64,000 nucleotides of DNA, from positions 124,001 to 188,000 of the forward strand of contig JARKRC010000056.1 of NCBI GenBank assembly GCA_029974595.1, in the 5' to 3' direction. Both the position numbers and the translations under genes were made by a program. This DNA is from Ereboglobus sp. GTDB taxonomy: Bacteria > Verrucomicrobiota > Verrucomicrobiia > Opitutales > Opitutaceae. The notes below the pieces were generated by a model that worked only from the letters and a program-made list of their open reading frames with translations, was not told the DNA's origin and made no database searches. Shown piece after piece: positions 34,732 through 43,423 of the stretch. How positions within the stretch are numbered: the stretch's first letter is position 1; every line of letters begins with the position of its first letter.

Positions 34732-36828
34732 ATGACCTTTTTGAAAAAACGTCCGGAAATCACCTGGTCCATCATGCATCCGACGAAGCCAACGCTGGAT
34801 TACATGCGGGAAATAATAAATGCTGCGGAAAATTATACCGTGGACAGTTTCGAAATGTGCGGAGATGCGCACGGTTCGACGGGAAACATGGAGGGTGTCA
34901 TACGTTTCCGAGATTATCCGGTCGTCGCGAAGCGTCTCGATACCCGGGCGATGGATGAACATGCGGCATTGCTTCGCAATGTGGCGCAGCTCGCGCACGA
35001 TTCGGGACGGCCCCTGTTTTACTGGCATCGCGAGGTGATGGTTCCGCCCGAGGTGATTGAATCCGTTCCGGGACTTCTCGATGAAGACGGTGAATTTAAC
35101 TTGCTCGGCGACGCATATCGCGCGCTGGTCGTCTCGAAGATACGCGAATTTTTCGATGCCGTGCCGAATATGGACGGCATCGTGCTCACGGTCACGGAGT
35201 CGGATTATTCGGTGATTCATAATTCATGCCCCGAGCGTTATCCCCCGGCAACTGTCGTGAAACACCTGAGCAGCATATTTGCAGGGGAGCTTAACCGGCT
35301 GGGAAAGCGGTTCATCCTGCGGAGCTTCGGCTCCATTGCGCAGGATTATGAGGATATTCTCGAAGGAGCCCGGCTCGTTGGCGGCCTTTATGATTTCGAA
35401 ATCGAGACGAAAATAACACCCTACGACTTCAGCCCGTTCCTGCCGATGAATCCGTACCTGAAACGCACGGGGCGCTTTTCGCTTTCGGCGGAATATGATT
35501 CGATTGGCGAGTTCCTCGGCGCGGGTTATCTGCCTGCGGCTGATCCGGAGCGTATGATCGAGTGTGTCCGGCATGCGACCGCGATGCAGGTGGACCGCCA
35601 TGTGATCCGTGTCGACCGCATCGGCCACTCCACGGCAAAGTCGGCGCAGGCTGTCAATCTGTACGCTTTTGACCGTGCCATAAACGATCCGGGTGTGACT
35701 TCCGATGCCATCTGGCAGGAGTGGTCGGCGATTAACTGGCCGGAATGCGGCGAGGAAATGGTCGCGCTCATGCGCCGCGGCATAGAGATGGTGAAGCGCG
35801 CGCACTTCATCGCGGGAAATGTTATCTTTCATGCGTTTCCCATTGATCCGGCGATGAAGTGGATCAAGGCGTGTGGAATCTTATCACTTTTCAAACCCGG
35901 TTTTGATTTGTCCAGGCATACGGGCATGTGGGGAATCCTGGCCGAGGGCAAAGCGCCGTCTCGCGCTGAGATCATGCGTGAAAAAGACGAGGCGGTGCGC
36001 ATTGCCGACGAGTGCCTGGGCAGCTTGCGCACGCTGAAGTCGCGTCTGCCGGACATTGAGTATGCGGCTGTCGAAAAAACATGGCTGAATGCCATGCAGG
36101 CGACACGTTTGATACGCGCTTTTTGCAATTGCGTTTGCGCGTATTTCGATGACATGGAGGCAGCGCGCGACCAATACCTGGCGCTTGAAAAGGCGATGGC
36201 GCTCGCAAAGCCCGTTTTCGAGAATGTGCTCGCTTGCGCGCTTTCTTTGGAGCCGGGTGCGATGACAACCGTGCCGTCAAAAAAATCCCACGAATACGGC
36301 GATAATGAACCGCTGGTGAGTTCGGTGCAGGCGGCGTATGCAAAGCCGCTTTGGAAAATCATCCAATCGCTGCCGGCGGAGTATCGTGGTGAGTTCGCCG
36401 AGCGCGCTGAGTGGCGCGCGACACCGGGTATTGTCGATTTTGTCGTATGCGGCGGCGTCGGCGACGATTGGCGCGTGCGCCGTTACATGCATGCCAGCCA
36501 CGCGCCAATGCGGGGGGATCGTCCGGCGCGCATCGCGGGAAACCGGGTTTTTCCAAACGGATTTATCGAATGCGAGCTGGAGGTGCCGAGGTCAGGGCGG
36601 TTCAAGATTTTGGTAAAAGGAGAGCCTTCCGAATCGGCTGGTTTTCTACTGGCATTGAATGCCGGGGAGGCAGGAGAGTGCCATTACGACCATAACGGCG
36701 TTTTTGAAACGCAGGCATTGAGCCCGCATGCGCAAGCAGGCTCCCCGGGCAAAGTCAAAGTTCGCATTCAAAAAATGGGTCGCACGTATCCATGGATATA
36801 CGGGATTGCCTCCGTCGTGGCTGGCTGA
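34732..36828 (+). CDS. Protein of unknown function, possible TIM-barrel glycosidase-like
   Basis: 698 residues, no signal peptide. I do not recognise a named family with confidence. The first 330 residues show alternating beta/alpha spacing with acidic motifs at strand ends (VDSFEMCGDAHGS, PLFYWHREVM, GIVLTVTESDYSV, FILRSFGS, YDFEIETKI, SAEYDSIGE), reminiscent of barrels in the GH67/DUF4838 neighbourhood. A helical middle follows, and the last 130 residues look like a beta-sandwich (FIECELEVPRSGRFKILVKG). A cytoplasmic glycosidase acting on the imported product would fit, but that is inference. It starts 55 bases after the symporter and converges with ybhR, leaving only 3 bases between the stops. 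Confidence 0.75.
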   Translation: MTFLKKRPEITWSIMHPTKPTLDYMREIINAAENYTVDSFEMCGDAHGSTGNMEGVIRFRDYPVVAKRLDTRAMDEHAALLRNVAQLAHDSGRPLFYWHREVMVPPEVIESVPGLLDEDGEFNLLGDAYRALVVSKIREFFDAVPNMDGIVLTVTESDYSVIHNSCPERYPPATVVKHLSSIFAGELNRLGKRFILRSFGSIAQDYEDILEGARLVGGLYDFEIETKITPYDFSPFLPMNPYLKRTGRFSLSAEYDSIGEFLGAGYLPAADPERMIECVRHATAMQVDRHVIRVDRIGHSTAKSAQAVNLYAFDRAINDPGVTSDAIWQEWSAINWPECGEEMVALMRRGIEMVKRAHFIAGNVIFHAFPIDPAMKWIKACGILSLFKPGFDLSRHTGMWGILAEGKAPSRAEIMREKDEAVRIADECLGSLRTLKSRLPDIEYAAVEKTWLNAMQATRLIRAFCNCVCAYFDDMEAARDQYLALEKAMALAKPVFENVLACALSLEPGAMTTVPSKKSHEYGDNEPLVSSVQAAYAKPLWKIIQSLPAEYRGEFAERAEWRATPGIVDFVVCGGVGDDWRVRRYMHASHAPMRGDRPARIAGNRVFPNGFIECELEVPRSGRFKILVKGEPSESAGFLLALNAGEAGECHYDHNGVFETQALSPHAQAGSPGKVKVRIQKMGRTYPWIYGIASVVAG

Positions 36829-36831
36829 CCT

Positions 36832-37956
36832 TCACGCGGTTTTTCTTCGGAAGAGGACTGCGGCGGCGCTGAGGGTGATGGCGCCTATGACCAGCAAGGG
36901 CCAGGCGAGCGAGGCGATGTGATCGGCGGCGGCGTTTTTCAGGTAAACGGCTTTCACCACTTCCATGAAGTGGCGGATGGGGTTTATCCAAGTGACGTGT
37001 TGCAGCCACACGGGCATGTTTTCGACGGGCGCGGCAAAACCGGAGAGCATCATCGCGGGCATCATGAAGGCGAACATGCTGATGAAGGCTTGCTGCTGTG
37101 TCGAACAGAGCGCGGAGATGAAGAGACCCACGCCCGCAAGCGCGAGGGCATAAAGAATGATGCCGGCGTAGAGAACGAGGAGGCTGCCTTGAAAGGGCAC
37201 CTGGTAAATGAACACGGCGGCGATCAGGATGAGCGTGGCGTGAAATGTCGCGATGAGGAGCGCGGGGACGATTTTGCCGATCATGATCATCTCGGGCGTG
37301 TAGGGCGAGACGAGGAGCTGGTCGAAGGTGCCTTGCTCGCGCTCGCGCGCGAGGGAGAGCGCCGTCACGATGAGCACGCCGGTGGTGGTGATCAGCGCGA
37401 TGAGGCAGGGGAGAATGTAGTCGAGGTAATCGAGATTTGGATTGAACCAGGCTCGCGCAACAAGTTCTGAGGACGGCGTCGATGTGATGGCGCCTGTGCG
37501 CGCGGAGGCGAGATCCTGTTGGTAGGATTGCACGATTTGCTGGATGTAGCCGGCGGCGATCTGGCCGGCGTTGGTGCGGCGTCCGTCAAGGAGGAGCTGG
37601 AGTTGCGGAGTGGCGTTTGCGCGCGCGATTTGCGCGGAGAAATCGGGAGGGATGCGAATGACGGCGAGCGCGCGTTGCCGCTCGATGGCATCGTTGAGCT
37701 GGTGGTCGTTGTCGATGTCGATGAAATGCGTGAAGGTGACAGCCTGGGCGCGGAGGCGTTGCGTGAGTTCGATGGCGGCGGGGCCATGATTCTCGTCGTA
37801 AATGCCGAGCGTGGAGTTTTTGATTTCGAGCGTGGCGGCGAGGGGGAAGATCGCCGTCTGGACAATCACGGGCATGACGACAAGCAGTCGGCTTTGTTTG
37901 TCGCCGAGGATGATTTGGAGTTCCTTGCGGATGAGCGCGAGCAATCGGCGGAGCAT
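36832..37956 (-). CDS. ybhR: ABC-2 type transporter permease YbhR
   Basis: 374 residues. One N-terminal membrane segment (about 20-45), a periplasmic domain and five C-terminal membrane segments are the ABC-2 layout. It closely resembles E. coli YbhR: IRKELQIILGD, LFPLAATLEIKN-like, LDGRRTNAGQIAAGYIQQIV, NPNLDYLDYILPCLIA, REREQGTFDQLLVSPYTP, CSTQQQAF, ENMPVWLQHVTWINPIRHF. With YbhS it forms the membrane part of a multidrug/ion efflux pump. It is the last gene of a five-gene operon and follows ybhS by one base. Confidence 0.94.
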   Translation of the reverse strand: MLRRLLALIRKELQIILGDKQSRLLVVMPVIVQTAIFPLAATLEIKNSTLGIYDENHGPAAIELTQRLRAQAVTFTHFIDIDNDHQLNDAIERQRALAVIRIPPDFSAQIARANATPQLQLLLDGRRTNAGQIAAGYIQQIVQSYQQDLASARTGAITSTPSSELVARAWFNPNLDYLDYILPCLIALITTTGVLIVTALSLAREREQGTFDQLLVSPYTPEMIMIGKIVPALLIATFHATLILIAAVFIYQVPFQGSLLVLYAGIILYALALAGVGLFISALCSTQQQAFISMFAFMMPAMMLSGFAAPVENMPVWLQHVTWINPIRHFMEVVKAVYLKNAAADHIASLAWPLLVIGAITLSAAAVLFRRKTA

Positions 37957-37957
37957 G

Positions 37958-39148
37958 TTATTCCAGGCGTTTGCGGGTCAGTTTGGCGGTGAGGCCGAGG
38001 AAGAGGACGGAGGTGCAGGCGAGAAAGATCAGCGAGCGGCGGAGAACGGGCCAGGCGTCGCCGACTTGCGCGAGCGTTTGAATCGCGCTCACGAAATAGC
38101 GGGCGGGAATGATTGTGCTCACGGCGCGGATGGGCGCGGGCATCGAGCTGATTTCAAAGAGAAACCCGGAGAGCATCATTGCGGGGAGGAACGCGACGAA
38201 GAGGGCGATTTGGGAGGAGTTGAATTGGTTGCGCGTGGCGGTGGAGATGAGGAGTCCGATGCCGAGCACGCTGAGCAGAAAGAGCGAGCCGCAGGCGAGG
38301 ATCGGAAATGGCGAGCCGCGGAAAGGCACGCCCATGAGATAGTGCGCCACGGCGATGCAGAGCAGGAGCACGATCATGCCGAGGAAGTAATAGGGGATGA
38401 TTTTGCTGAGGAGGAGCTCGGCGCGCGTGACGGGCGATGAGAGGAGGGCTTCCATCGTGCCGCGTTCCCATTCGCGCGCGATGACGAGCGCGGTGAGCAG
38501 CGCGCCGATTACGGTCATGATGATCGTGATGGAGCCGGGGATGAGATAATTGCGACTTTCGGCGGCGGGATTATACCAGAAGGTGTTTTCAAGGGAGATT
38601 GCTGGCGGCGCGGCCAGGCCGCGGGAAGCCGCGCGCTGGGCCAGCCAGTTTTGCCATGCGCCGAGGACGTAGCCTTGCACGAAATTGGCGGTGTTGGGTT
38701 CGGAACCGTCGGTGATGAGCTGGATGGGCGCGGGTTCGACAGACGCGCTGGCGGCGAGGGCGGATTCGGCACGGCGGAGTTTTATGGAGAAGTCGGAGGG
38801 AATTATGACAAAGCCGCGGATTTGCGAGCGGGTGAGCGCTTCGGAAATGGCGGGGAGCGAATCGTAAGCGATGATGTGGAGACTGGGCGAACCGGTGAGG
38901 CTGGATGCAAACTGACGGGCATCAGGCGAGGTGTCTTCGCACAAAAGTCCGGTGCGGACGCGTCCGGTGTCGAGGTTGATGCCGTAGCCGTAGATGAAAA
39001 GCATCACGACAGGGAGGATGAACGCGATGAGGATGCTTGTGGGATCGCGGATGATCTGGAGCGTTTCCTTATGGCAAAGCGCCCGGAAGCGGCGGAAGGA
39101 AAAAACGGACGCCGCCTTGCGTACTTTGTGTTTTGGCTCCTGCTTCAC
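37958..39148 (-). CDS. ybhS: ABC-2 type transporter permease YbhS
   Basis: 396 residues from a GTG start at 39148. This start is supported by an AAAGGAG ribosome-binding site 6 bases upstream and by a GTGA overlap with the ybhF stop; the open frame upstream lies inside ybhF and is not coding. Strong similarity to E. coli YbhS is visible: CHKETLQIIRDPTSILIA, FIYGYGINLDTG, ITDGSEPNTANFVQGYV, YWFNPAAES-like, IIMTVIGALLTALVIAREWE, MEALLSSPVTRAELLL, RNQFNSSQIAL. It pairs with YbhR as the efflux channel in the inner membrane. Confidence 0.94.
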   Translation of the reverse strand: MKQEPKHKVRKAASVFSFRRFRALCHKETLQIIRDPTSILIAFILPVVMLFIYGYGINLDTGRVRTGLLCEDTSPDARQFASSLTGSPSLHIIAYDSLPAISEALTRSQIRGFVIIPSDFSIKLRRAESALAASASVEPAPIQLITDGSEPNTANFVQGYVLGAWQNWLAQRAASRGLAAPPAISLENTFWYNPAAESRNYLIPGSITIIMTVIGALLTALVIAREWERGTMEALLSSPVTRAELLLSKIIPYYFLGMIVLLLCIAVAHYLMGVPFRGSPFPILACGSLFLLSVLGIGLLISTATRNQFNSSQIALFVAFLPAMMLSGFLFEISSMPAPIRAVSTIIPARYFVSAIQTLAQVGDAWPVLRRSLIFLACTSVLFLGLTAKLTRKRLE

Positions 39149-40851
39149 AGTCCGCTCCTTTCTATGAGTGTGATGAAGGCGTCTTCCATCGTCGGATGCC
39201 TGTTTTCGTCGGTGACGGCTTGGCTTTTCAGGTCTTCGGGGGCGCCGGCGGCGATGAGTTTGGAGCGGTGGATGAGGCCGATGCGGTCGCAGTATTCGGC
39301 TTCGTCCATGAAGTGCGTTGTCACCATGACGGTGACGCCGCGCTGGACGGCGGCGTTGATGTGAGTCCAGAATTCGCGGCGCGTGACGGGATCTATTCCG
39401 GAGGTGGGTTCGTCGAGAAAAAGGATGTGGGGACTGTGCATCACGGCGCAGGCGAGAGCAAGGCGTTGTTTGTAACCGAGGGGGAGGGCGTCGGCTTTGA
39501 TGCCGTGGTATTGCGCGAGGTGAAAGCAGTTGGTGACGGCGTCGATGGCGTCGCGTTGGCCTGCGCCGTGGAGTCCGTAGGCCCCGGAAAAGAAGGCGAG
39601 ATTTTGCGCGACGGTGAGTTGCCCGTAGAGCGAGAATTTTTGCGCCATGTAGCCGATGCGCTGGCGGGCGCGCGCGGGGCTGTGGCGCAGGTCGATGCCC
39701 GCGGCGCGGGCTTCGCCGCTGGTGGGCGTGAGGAGTCCGCAAAGCATGCGGAAGGTGGTGGATTTGCCCGCGCCGTTGGGGCCGAGGAGTCCGTAGATTT
39801 CGCCGCGTTTGATTTTGAGGTTGATGCGGTCGGCGGCGGTGAAGTCGCCGAATGTGCGCGTGAGGTCGCGGGTTTCGATGACGGTGGCGCCGTCGCGTGG
39901 AATGTCGCGAAGGATGTGCGTGAGGGCGGAGGCTCCGGTCTTTGCGCCGCCGAGGATGTCCATGAAGGCGTCCTCGAAGCGCGGCGCGGCGGGAGCGGAG
40001 CCGGTTTCAAATTTGAAATGTGCGCTTTCGGATCCGGTTTTGGCGCGGATGAGGACACGGATGTTTTGAGCCTGGATGGTGGCGTCGAGAATTTCGGGCC
40101 GGGAAGCGAGTTCGGCGAGCCGGATGCGGCGGTTTTCGGCGGGAACAGGGAGTAGAAAGCAGCGGCCGTTCATGCGCGCGGTGAGGTCGCGGGGCGGACC
40201 GGCGTAGAGGGGCTGGCCTTCGTTGAGGAGGAGGATGTCGTCGCAGCGTTCCGCTTCGTCGAGATACGCGGTGCTCCAGATGATCGCGATGCCTTCGTCA
40301 GCGAGGTCGCCGACCATGCGCCAGAGTTCGCGGCGCGAGATGGGATCGACGCCGACGCCGGGTTCGTCGAGGAGGAGCAGGCGCGGGGCGCCGAGCAGAG
40401 CGCAGGCGAGGCCGAGTTTCTGTTTCATGCCGCCGGAGAGTTTTCCGGCGAGGCGGCCGGTGAAGTGGGCGAGGTCGGTGAACTTGAGAAGCCGGGCGAA
40501 GGTTTCGTCGCGTTCCCTGCCAACGACGGCTCGAAGATCGGCGTGGAGCGTGAGGTTTTCGATGACGGTGAGGTCTTCGTAGAGACCGAACTTCTGCGGC
40601 ATGTAGCCGATGACGCCGCGCAGTTCGGCGGCATCGCGGACAGGATCGCTGCCGAAGACACGGATCGAGCCGGAGTCGGGTTTGAGAAGCCCGGCGATGA
40701 GGCGCATGAGCGTGGTTTTGCCCGCGCCGTCGGGACCGGCGAGGCCGGTGATGCGACCTGTGCGGATGGTCGCGCTCACGCGGTCGAGCGCGGGCTTTGG
40801 CGCGGCGGGGAAGAGGCGCGTGAGATCGGTGATTGTGACGGCGGGGCTCAC
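39145..40851 (-). CDS. ybhF: ABC transporter with two fused ATP-binding domains, YbhF
   Basis: 568 residues with two complete ABC ATPase domains. The first has Walker A GPDGAGKTTL (about 40-49), signature LSGGMKQKLGLACALLG and Walker B LLLLDEPGVG. The second (from about 325) has GPNGAGKSTTF, signature LPLGYKQRLALACAVM and Walker B ILFLDEPTSGID, followed by TTHFMDEAEYCD. The first-half D in GPDGAGKT and the degenerate LPLGYKQ signature match E. coli YbhF. It powers YbhRS. It overlaps ybhG by 4 bases (ATGA). Confidence 0.95.
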   Translation of the reverse strand: MSPAVTITDLTRLFPAAPKPALDRVSATIRTGRITGLAGPDGAGKTTLMRLIAGLLKPDSGSIRVFGSDPVRDAAELRGVIGYMPQKFGLYEDLTVIENLTLHADLRAVVGRERDETFARLLKFTDLAHFTGRLAGKLSGGMKQKLGLACALLGAPRLLLLDEPGVGVDPISRRELWRMVGDLADEGIAIIWSTAYLDEAERCDDILLLNEGQPLYAGPPRDLTARMNGRCFLLPVPAENRRIRLAELASRPEILDATIQAQNIRVLIRAKTGSESAHFKFETGSAPAAPRFEDAFMDILGGAKTGASALTHILRDIPRDGATVIETRDLTRTFGDFTAADRINLKIKRGEIYGLLGPNGAGKSTTFRMLCGLLTPTSGEARAAGIDLRHSPARARQRIGYMAQKFSLYGQLTVAQNLAFFSGAYGLHGAGQRDAIDAVTNCFHLAQYHGIKADALPLGYKQRLALACAVMHSPHILFLDEPTSGIDPVTRREFWTHINAAVQRGVTVMVTTHFMDEAEYCDRIGLIHRSKLIAAGAPEDLKSQAVTDENRHPTMEDAFITLIERSGL

Positions 40852-41846
40852 TTTTGAGGCGGCGGGAGCGCGGCGCGGATGGTGACGGGCATGCCCTGCC
40901 TGAGCATGTTGTCGGGATTCGCGACGGTGATGCGGAGGCGGTAAACGAGGGTGGCGCGGAGACTTTCGGTCTGGACGGCTTTCGGGGTGAACTCGGCGCG
41001 GGGGGAGATGTGGCCGATTTTGCCTTCGTAGGGTTTGCCGGGACGCGAGTCGGTGAGGATTTCGACGGTCATGCCGGGGTGGATTTTTCCGAGATCGGGT
41101 TCGTTGACGTAGGCGCGGAGCCAGACGGGATTGTCGAGCGAGAGGGTGAACACGGTCGCGCCGGGCTGCACGATGGCGCCGGGTTCGAGGGCGCGGGTCA
41201 TGATCGTGCCGGCGGAGGGGGCGGCGAGTGTTGTATCGGATAAACGGATACGGGCGGCTTCGAGGGCGGCGGTGGCTTGGGCAACCTGGGCGCGGGCCTT
41301 GGCGATGTCCTCCACGCGGTAACCGGCGAGCATGAGGTCGAGGCTGGCCTTGGCGGAGTCGAGTTGTTTCTCGGCGGCGATGGCGGCGGTGCGCGCGTCG
41401 TCGTAAACCTGTTGCGAGGAGGCGTTTTTTTCGAGGAGCTGTCTGGCGCGTTCGGCGTTGACGCGGTTGTTTTCGAGGGTGGCGGAGATTTGGTTAGCCT
41501 GGGCGCGGGCCTGCGCGATTTCCTCGGGGCGATAGCCGGCCGCGAGACGTTGAAGATCCGCCTGGGCGGCGGAGAGAACGGCTTCGGCTTGCGCGATCTC
41601 CTGGCGGTAGGGCGCGGCGTCGAGGCGGGCGATGGCTTCGCCGGGCGCGACGGGATCGCCTTCGTCCTTGAGGACTTCGGCGACACGGCCGGAGACGCGA
41701 AAGCCGAGGTTCACTTCGCGGATGTCAACGTTGCCGTGAAGGGTGAGGTGTGCGGCGTCGGTTTTGTCGAGCGAGGAATGCCAGAACCAGGCGGCTATTC
41801 CCGCCGCGATAAGGATGAGGAGAAGGAGAGGGAGTTTGCGGTTCAT
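40848..41846 (-). CDS. ybhG: HlyD-family membrane fusion protein YbhG
   Basis: 332 residues. The N-terminal membrane anchor (residues 4-22) is followed by a biotinyl-lipoyl-like half (GNVDIREVNLGFRVSGRVAE), a long coiled-coil hairpin rich in Ala/Gln/Glu (about 80-200) and the second lipoyl half with LAAPSAGTIMTRALEPGAIV. This is the periplasmic adaptor that links an ABC or RND pump to an outer-membrane channel. It overlaps both neighbours by 4 bases, which indicates a tightly coupled operon. Confidence 0.94.
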   Translation of the reverse strand: MNRKLPLLLLILIAAGIAAWFWHSSLDKTDAAHLTLHGNVDIREVNLGFRVSGRVAEVLKDEGDPVAPGEAIARLDAAPYRQEIAQAEAVLSAAQADLQRLAAGYRPEEIAQARAQANQISATLENNRVNAERARQLLEKNASSQQVYDDARTAAIAAEKQLDSAKASLDLMLAGYRVEDIAKARAQVAQATAALEAARIRLSDTTLAAPSAGTIMTRALEPGAIVQPGATVFTLSLDNPVWLRAYVNEPDLGKIHPGMTVEILTDSRPGKPYEGKIGHISPRAEFTPKAVQTESLRATLVYRLRITVANPDNMLRQGMPVTIRAALPPPQK

Positions 41847-42502
41847 GTGCGAGGGGCGTTTGTGAGCGCGTCGATGTTTTCGTTGAGGATGGCGCAGATT
41901 GTGCCGAGTGTCTGCCTGTCGAGGGTCTTTTTCCCGAGGCGGCGGCAGATGGCGGCGTTGGCAAAGACGAAGGCGAATATCTGGCCGACAAGCATGTGGG
42001 CGCGGATGATTGCCTCGCGGGTTTCGGGTTTGCGTCCGGTGGCGATAGCGAGGAGGCGCGTGACGGTTTTGTGCATGTCTTCCATGCCGCTTTTGTAAAC
42101 GACGTCGAAGCCGGCGGTCGGGCGCGTCTGCTCGCGAATGATGAGGCGGGCTGCAAGGAGGATGTCGCGGGAGGCGAGCGTGCTTTCGATGAAGTCGCGA
42201 AAGACGGTTTTGAGCGTGTCGCGCGCTTGGGCGGGGGTGAGTTTGGATGCGGAGGAGGGGCCGGTGTGCGCGAGCCCGGCCTGGACGCGGCGCGAGACAA
42301 GGTCGCGGAGGAGCTCGTGATAGAGTTGTTCCTTTCCGCCGAAGTGGTAGGAGACGAGGGCAACGTTGGTTCCGGCGGCGCGGGCGATGTCGCGGATGGA
42401 TGCGCCGTCGTAACCGTGTTCGCCGAATTGTCCGAGGGCGGCGGAGAGGAGTCTTTTGCGCGTGGTGTCGGAGGCGGGCGGGGCCGGTGTTCGTGTCTTC
42501 AT
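41843..42502 (-). CDS. cecR: TetR family regulator CecR (YbiH-like)
   Basis: 219 residues from the ATG at 42502; a TTG 18 bases upstream is also open but falls inside the operator. The N-terminal HTH (about 8-60: RLLSAALGQFGEHGYDGASI, AAGTNVALVSYHFGGKEQL) is followed by the CecR-type C-terminal ligand domain. In E. coli, CecR represses itself and ybhGFSR and responds to toxic compounds. Gene order here (cecR-ybhG-F-S-R) is the same. A near-ideal TetR-style palindrome covers the region just before the start, so autorepression is likely. Confidence 0.93.
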   Translation of the reverse strand: MKTRTPAPPASDTTRKRLLSAALGQFGEHGYDGASIRDIARAAGTNVALVSYHFGGKEQLYHELLRDLVSRRVQAGLAHTGPSSASKLTPAQARDTLKTVFRDFIESTLASRDILLAARLIIREQTRPTAGFDVVYKSGMEDMHKTVTRLLAIATGRKPETREAIIRAHMLVGQIFAFVFANAAICRRLGKKTLDRQTLGTICAILNENIDALTNAPRT

Positions 42503-42511
42503 GGCGCCGGT

Positions 42512-42529
42512 ATTAAACAAGTGTTTAAT
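42512..42529. promoter_or_regulatory. TetR/CecR-type operator
   Basis: ATTAAACA-AG-TGTTTAAT is a perfect 8-bp inverted repeat with a 2-base spacer, 9 bases upstream of the cecR ATG. Size, AT content and position are as expected for a TetR-family autoregulatory operator. Binding by CecR is inferred. Confidence 0.75.
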
Positions 42530-42703
42530 TCTTACAAGTCGAATATGGGGGAATCAATCAACCGTTTGATTTTTGAGGGAGACAGGCCTTTTTGAAAAAA
42601 AATGACGGACCAGGATTAATAAAATGCGCGGTGGCGCGTTGTCATGATGAGGCCAGACAACAAATCAGCCAACAATCCACCCAAGAACGAAAGGTTTAAC
42701 ATC

Positions 42704-43366
42704 ATGATCCGCCAACTCATCATTCCGGGCATCATCGCGGGAGCGGCGCACGCGGTTGTGTTCTTCACATCGCCGGACGCGCCGCCGCCGCTGCCGCCGG
42801 AGCCGCCCAAAGAATACGTCCTCGGCGATCTGCCGCCGCTGCCGCTCATCCCGCCAGATGATGAGCAGCGGAATGAGCGCACTGAGCTGCCCGACATCAA
42901 GGCGCTGCCGGTCGTTTTTGAAGCGCTCCCGAGGCATGTCGAAAGCGCGTTCACGGTGCCGTTCAACCCTATCATTGCGCTGCCTAACATTACGGGCGGC
43001 GCCCTTACGATGATTCCTCCCGGAGATTACGCCGAGGCAGGCAGGCGGAGCTTGGGCAGGGACGCCAGTGAGCTGTTCAATGCAATCGATCTCGACAACA
43101 AGCCTCGCACGCTTTTCCAGCCGGCTCCGGATTATCCATACGTCGCGAAGAACGAAGGTGTGAACGGCGAGGTGGTGGTGAACTTCACGGTCGATGAAAA
43201 TGGCGACGTGCACGATGTGCGTGTCGTGAGGTCGAGCCATGCCGAGTTTGAGGCGCCGACCGTCCGCGCGGTGGGCAAGTGGCGGTTCGAGCCGGGGCGC
43301 AAGAACGGCAAAAAGGTCAGGTTCCGCATGAGCGTGCCGGTGACGTTCACCCTGAGCGAGGCTTGA
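42704..43366 (+). CDS. Energy transducer TonB
   Basis: 220 residues from the ATG at 42704, preceded by AAAGG; an in-frame ATG 60 bases upstream adds only a polar leader. A single N-terminal membrane helix (about 3-20) is followed by a short Pro/Glu-rich stretch (DAPPPLPPEPPKEYV) and the TonB C-terminal domain (about 145-218: PDYPYVAKNEGVNGEVVVNF, AVGKWRFEPGRKNGKKVRFR). TonB couples the inner-membrane proton gradient to outer-membrane receptors such as the one encoded at 13-17 kb. No exbB/exbD genes are adjacent. A hairpin follows the stop. Confidence 0.92.
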   Translation: MIRQLIIPGIIAGAAHAVVFFTSPDAPPPLPPEPPKEYVLGDLPPLPLIPPDDEQRNERTELPDIKALPVVFEALPRHVESAFTVPFNPIIALPNITGGALTMIPPGDYAEAGRRSLGRDASELFNAIDLDNKPRTLFQPAPDYPYVAKNEGVNGEVVVNFTVDENGDVHDVRVVRSSHAEFEAPTVRAVGKWRFEPGRKNGKKVRFRMSVPVTFTLSEA

Positions 43367-43384
43367 GGATGAATGAGGCAAATA

Positions 43385-43421
43385 AATGGCGCAGGCGTCG
43401 GAGTGATGCCTGTGCCATTTG
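43385..43421. terminator. Bidirectional hairpin terminator between convergent genes
   Basis: The arms AAATGGCGCAGGC (43385-43397) and GCCTGTGCCATTT (43409-43421) pair at 12 of 13 positions, with A/T ends on both sides. It lies exactly between the stops of the TonB gene (plus) and the GreA/B-like gene (minus). Confidence 0.75.
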
Positions 43422-43423
43422 CG

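Noticed and set aside
39149-39742. N-terminal extension of ybhS (about 198 codons)
   Set aside because: It lies wholly within ybhF in another frame and is Arg/Pro-rich. The GTG at 39148 has a ribosome-binding site and starts exactly where YbhS similarity starts.
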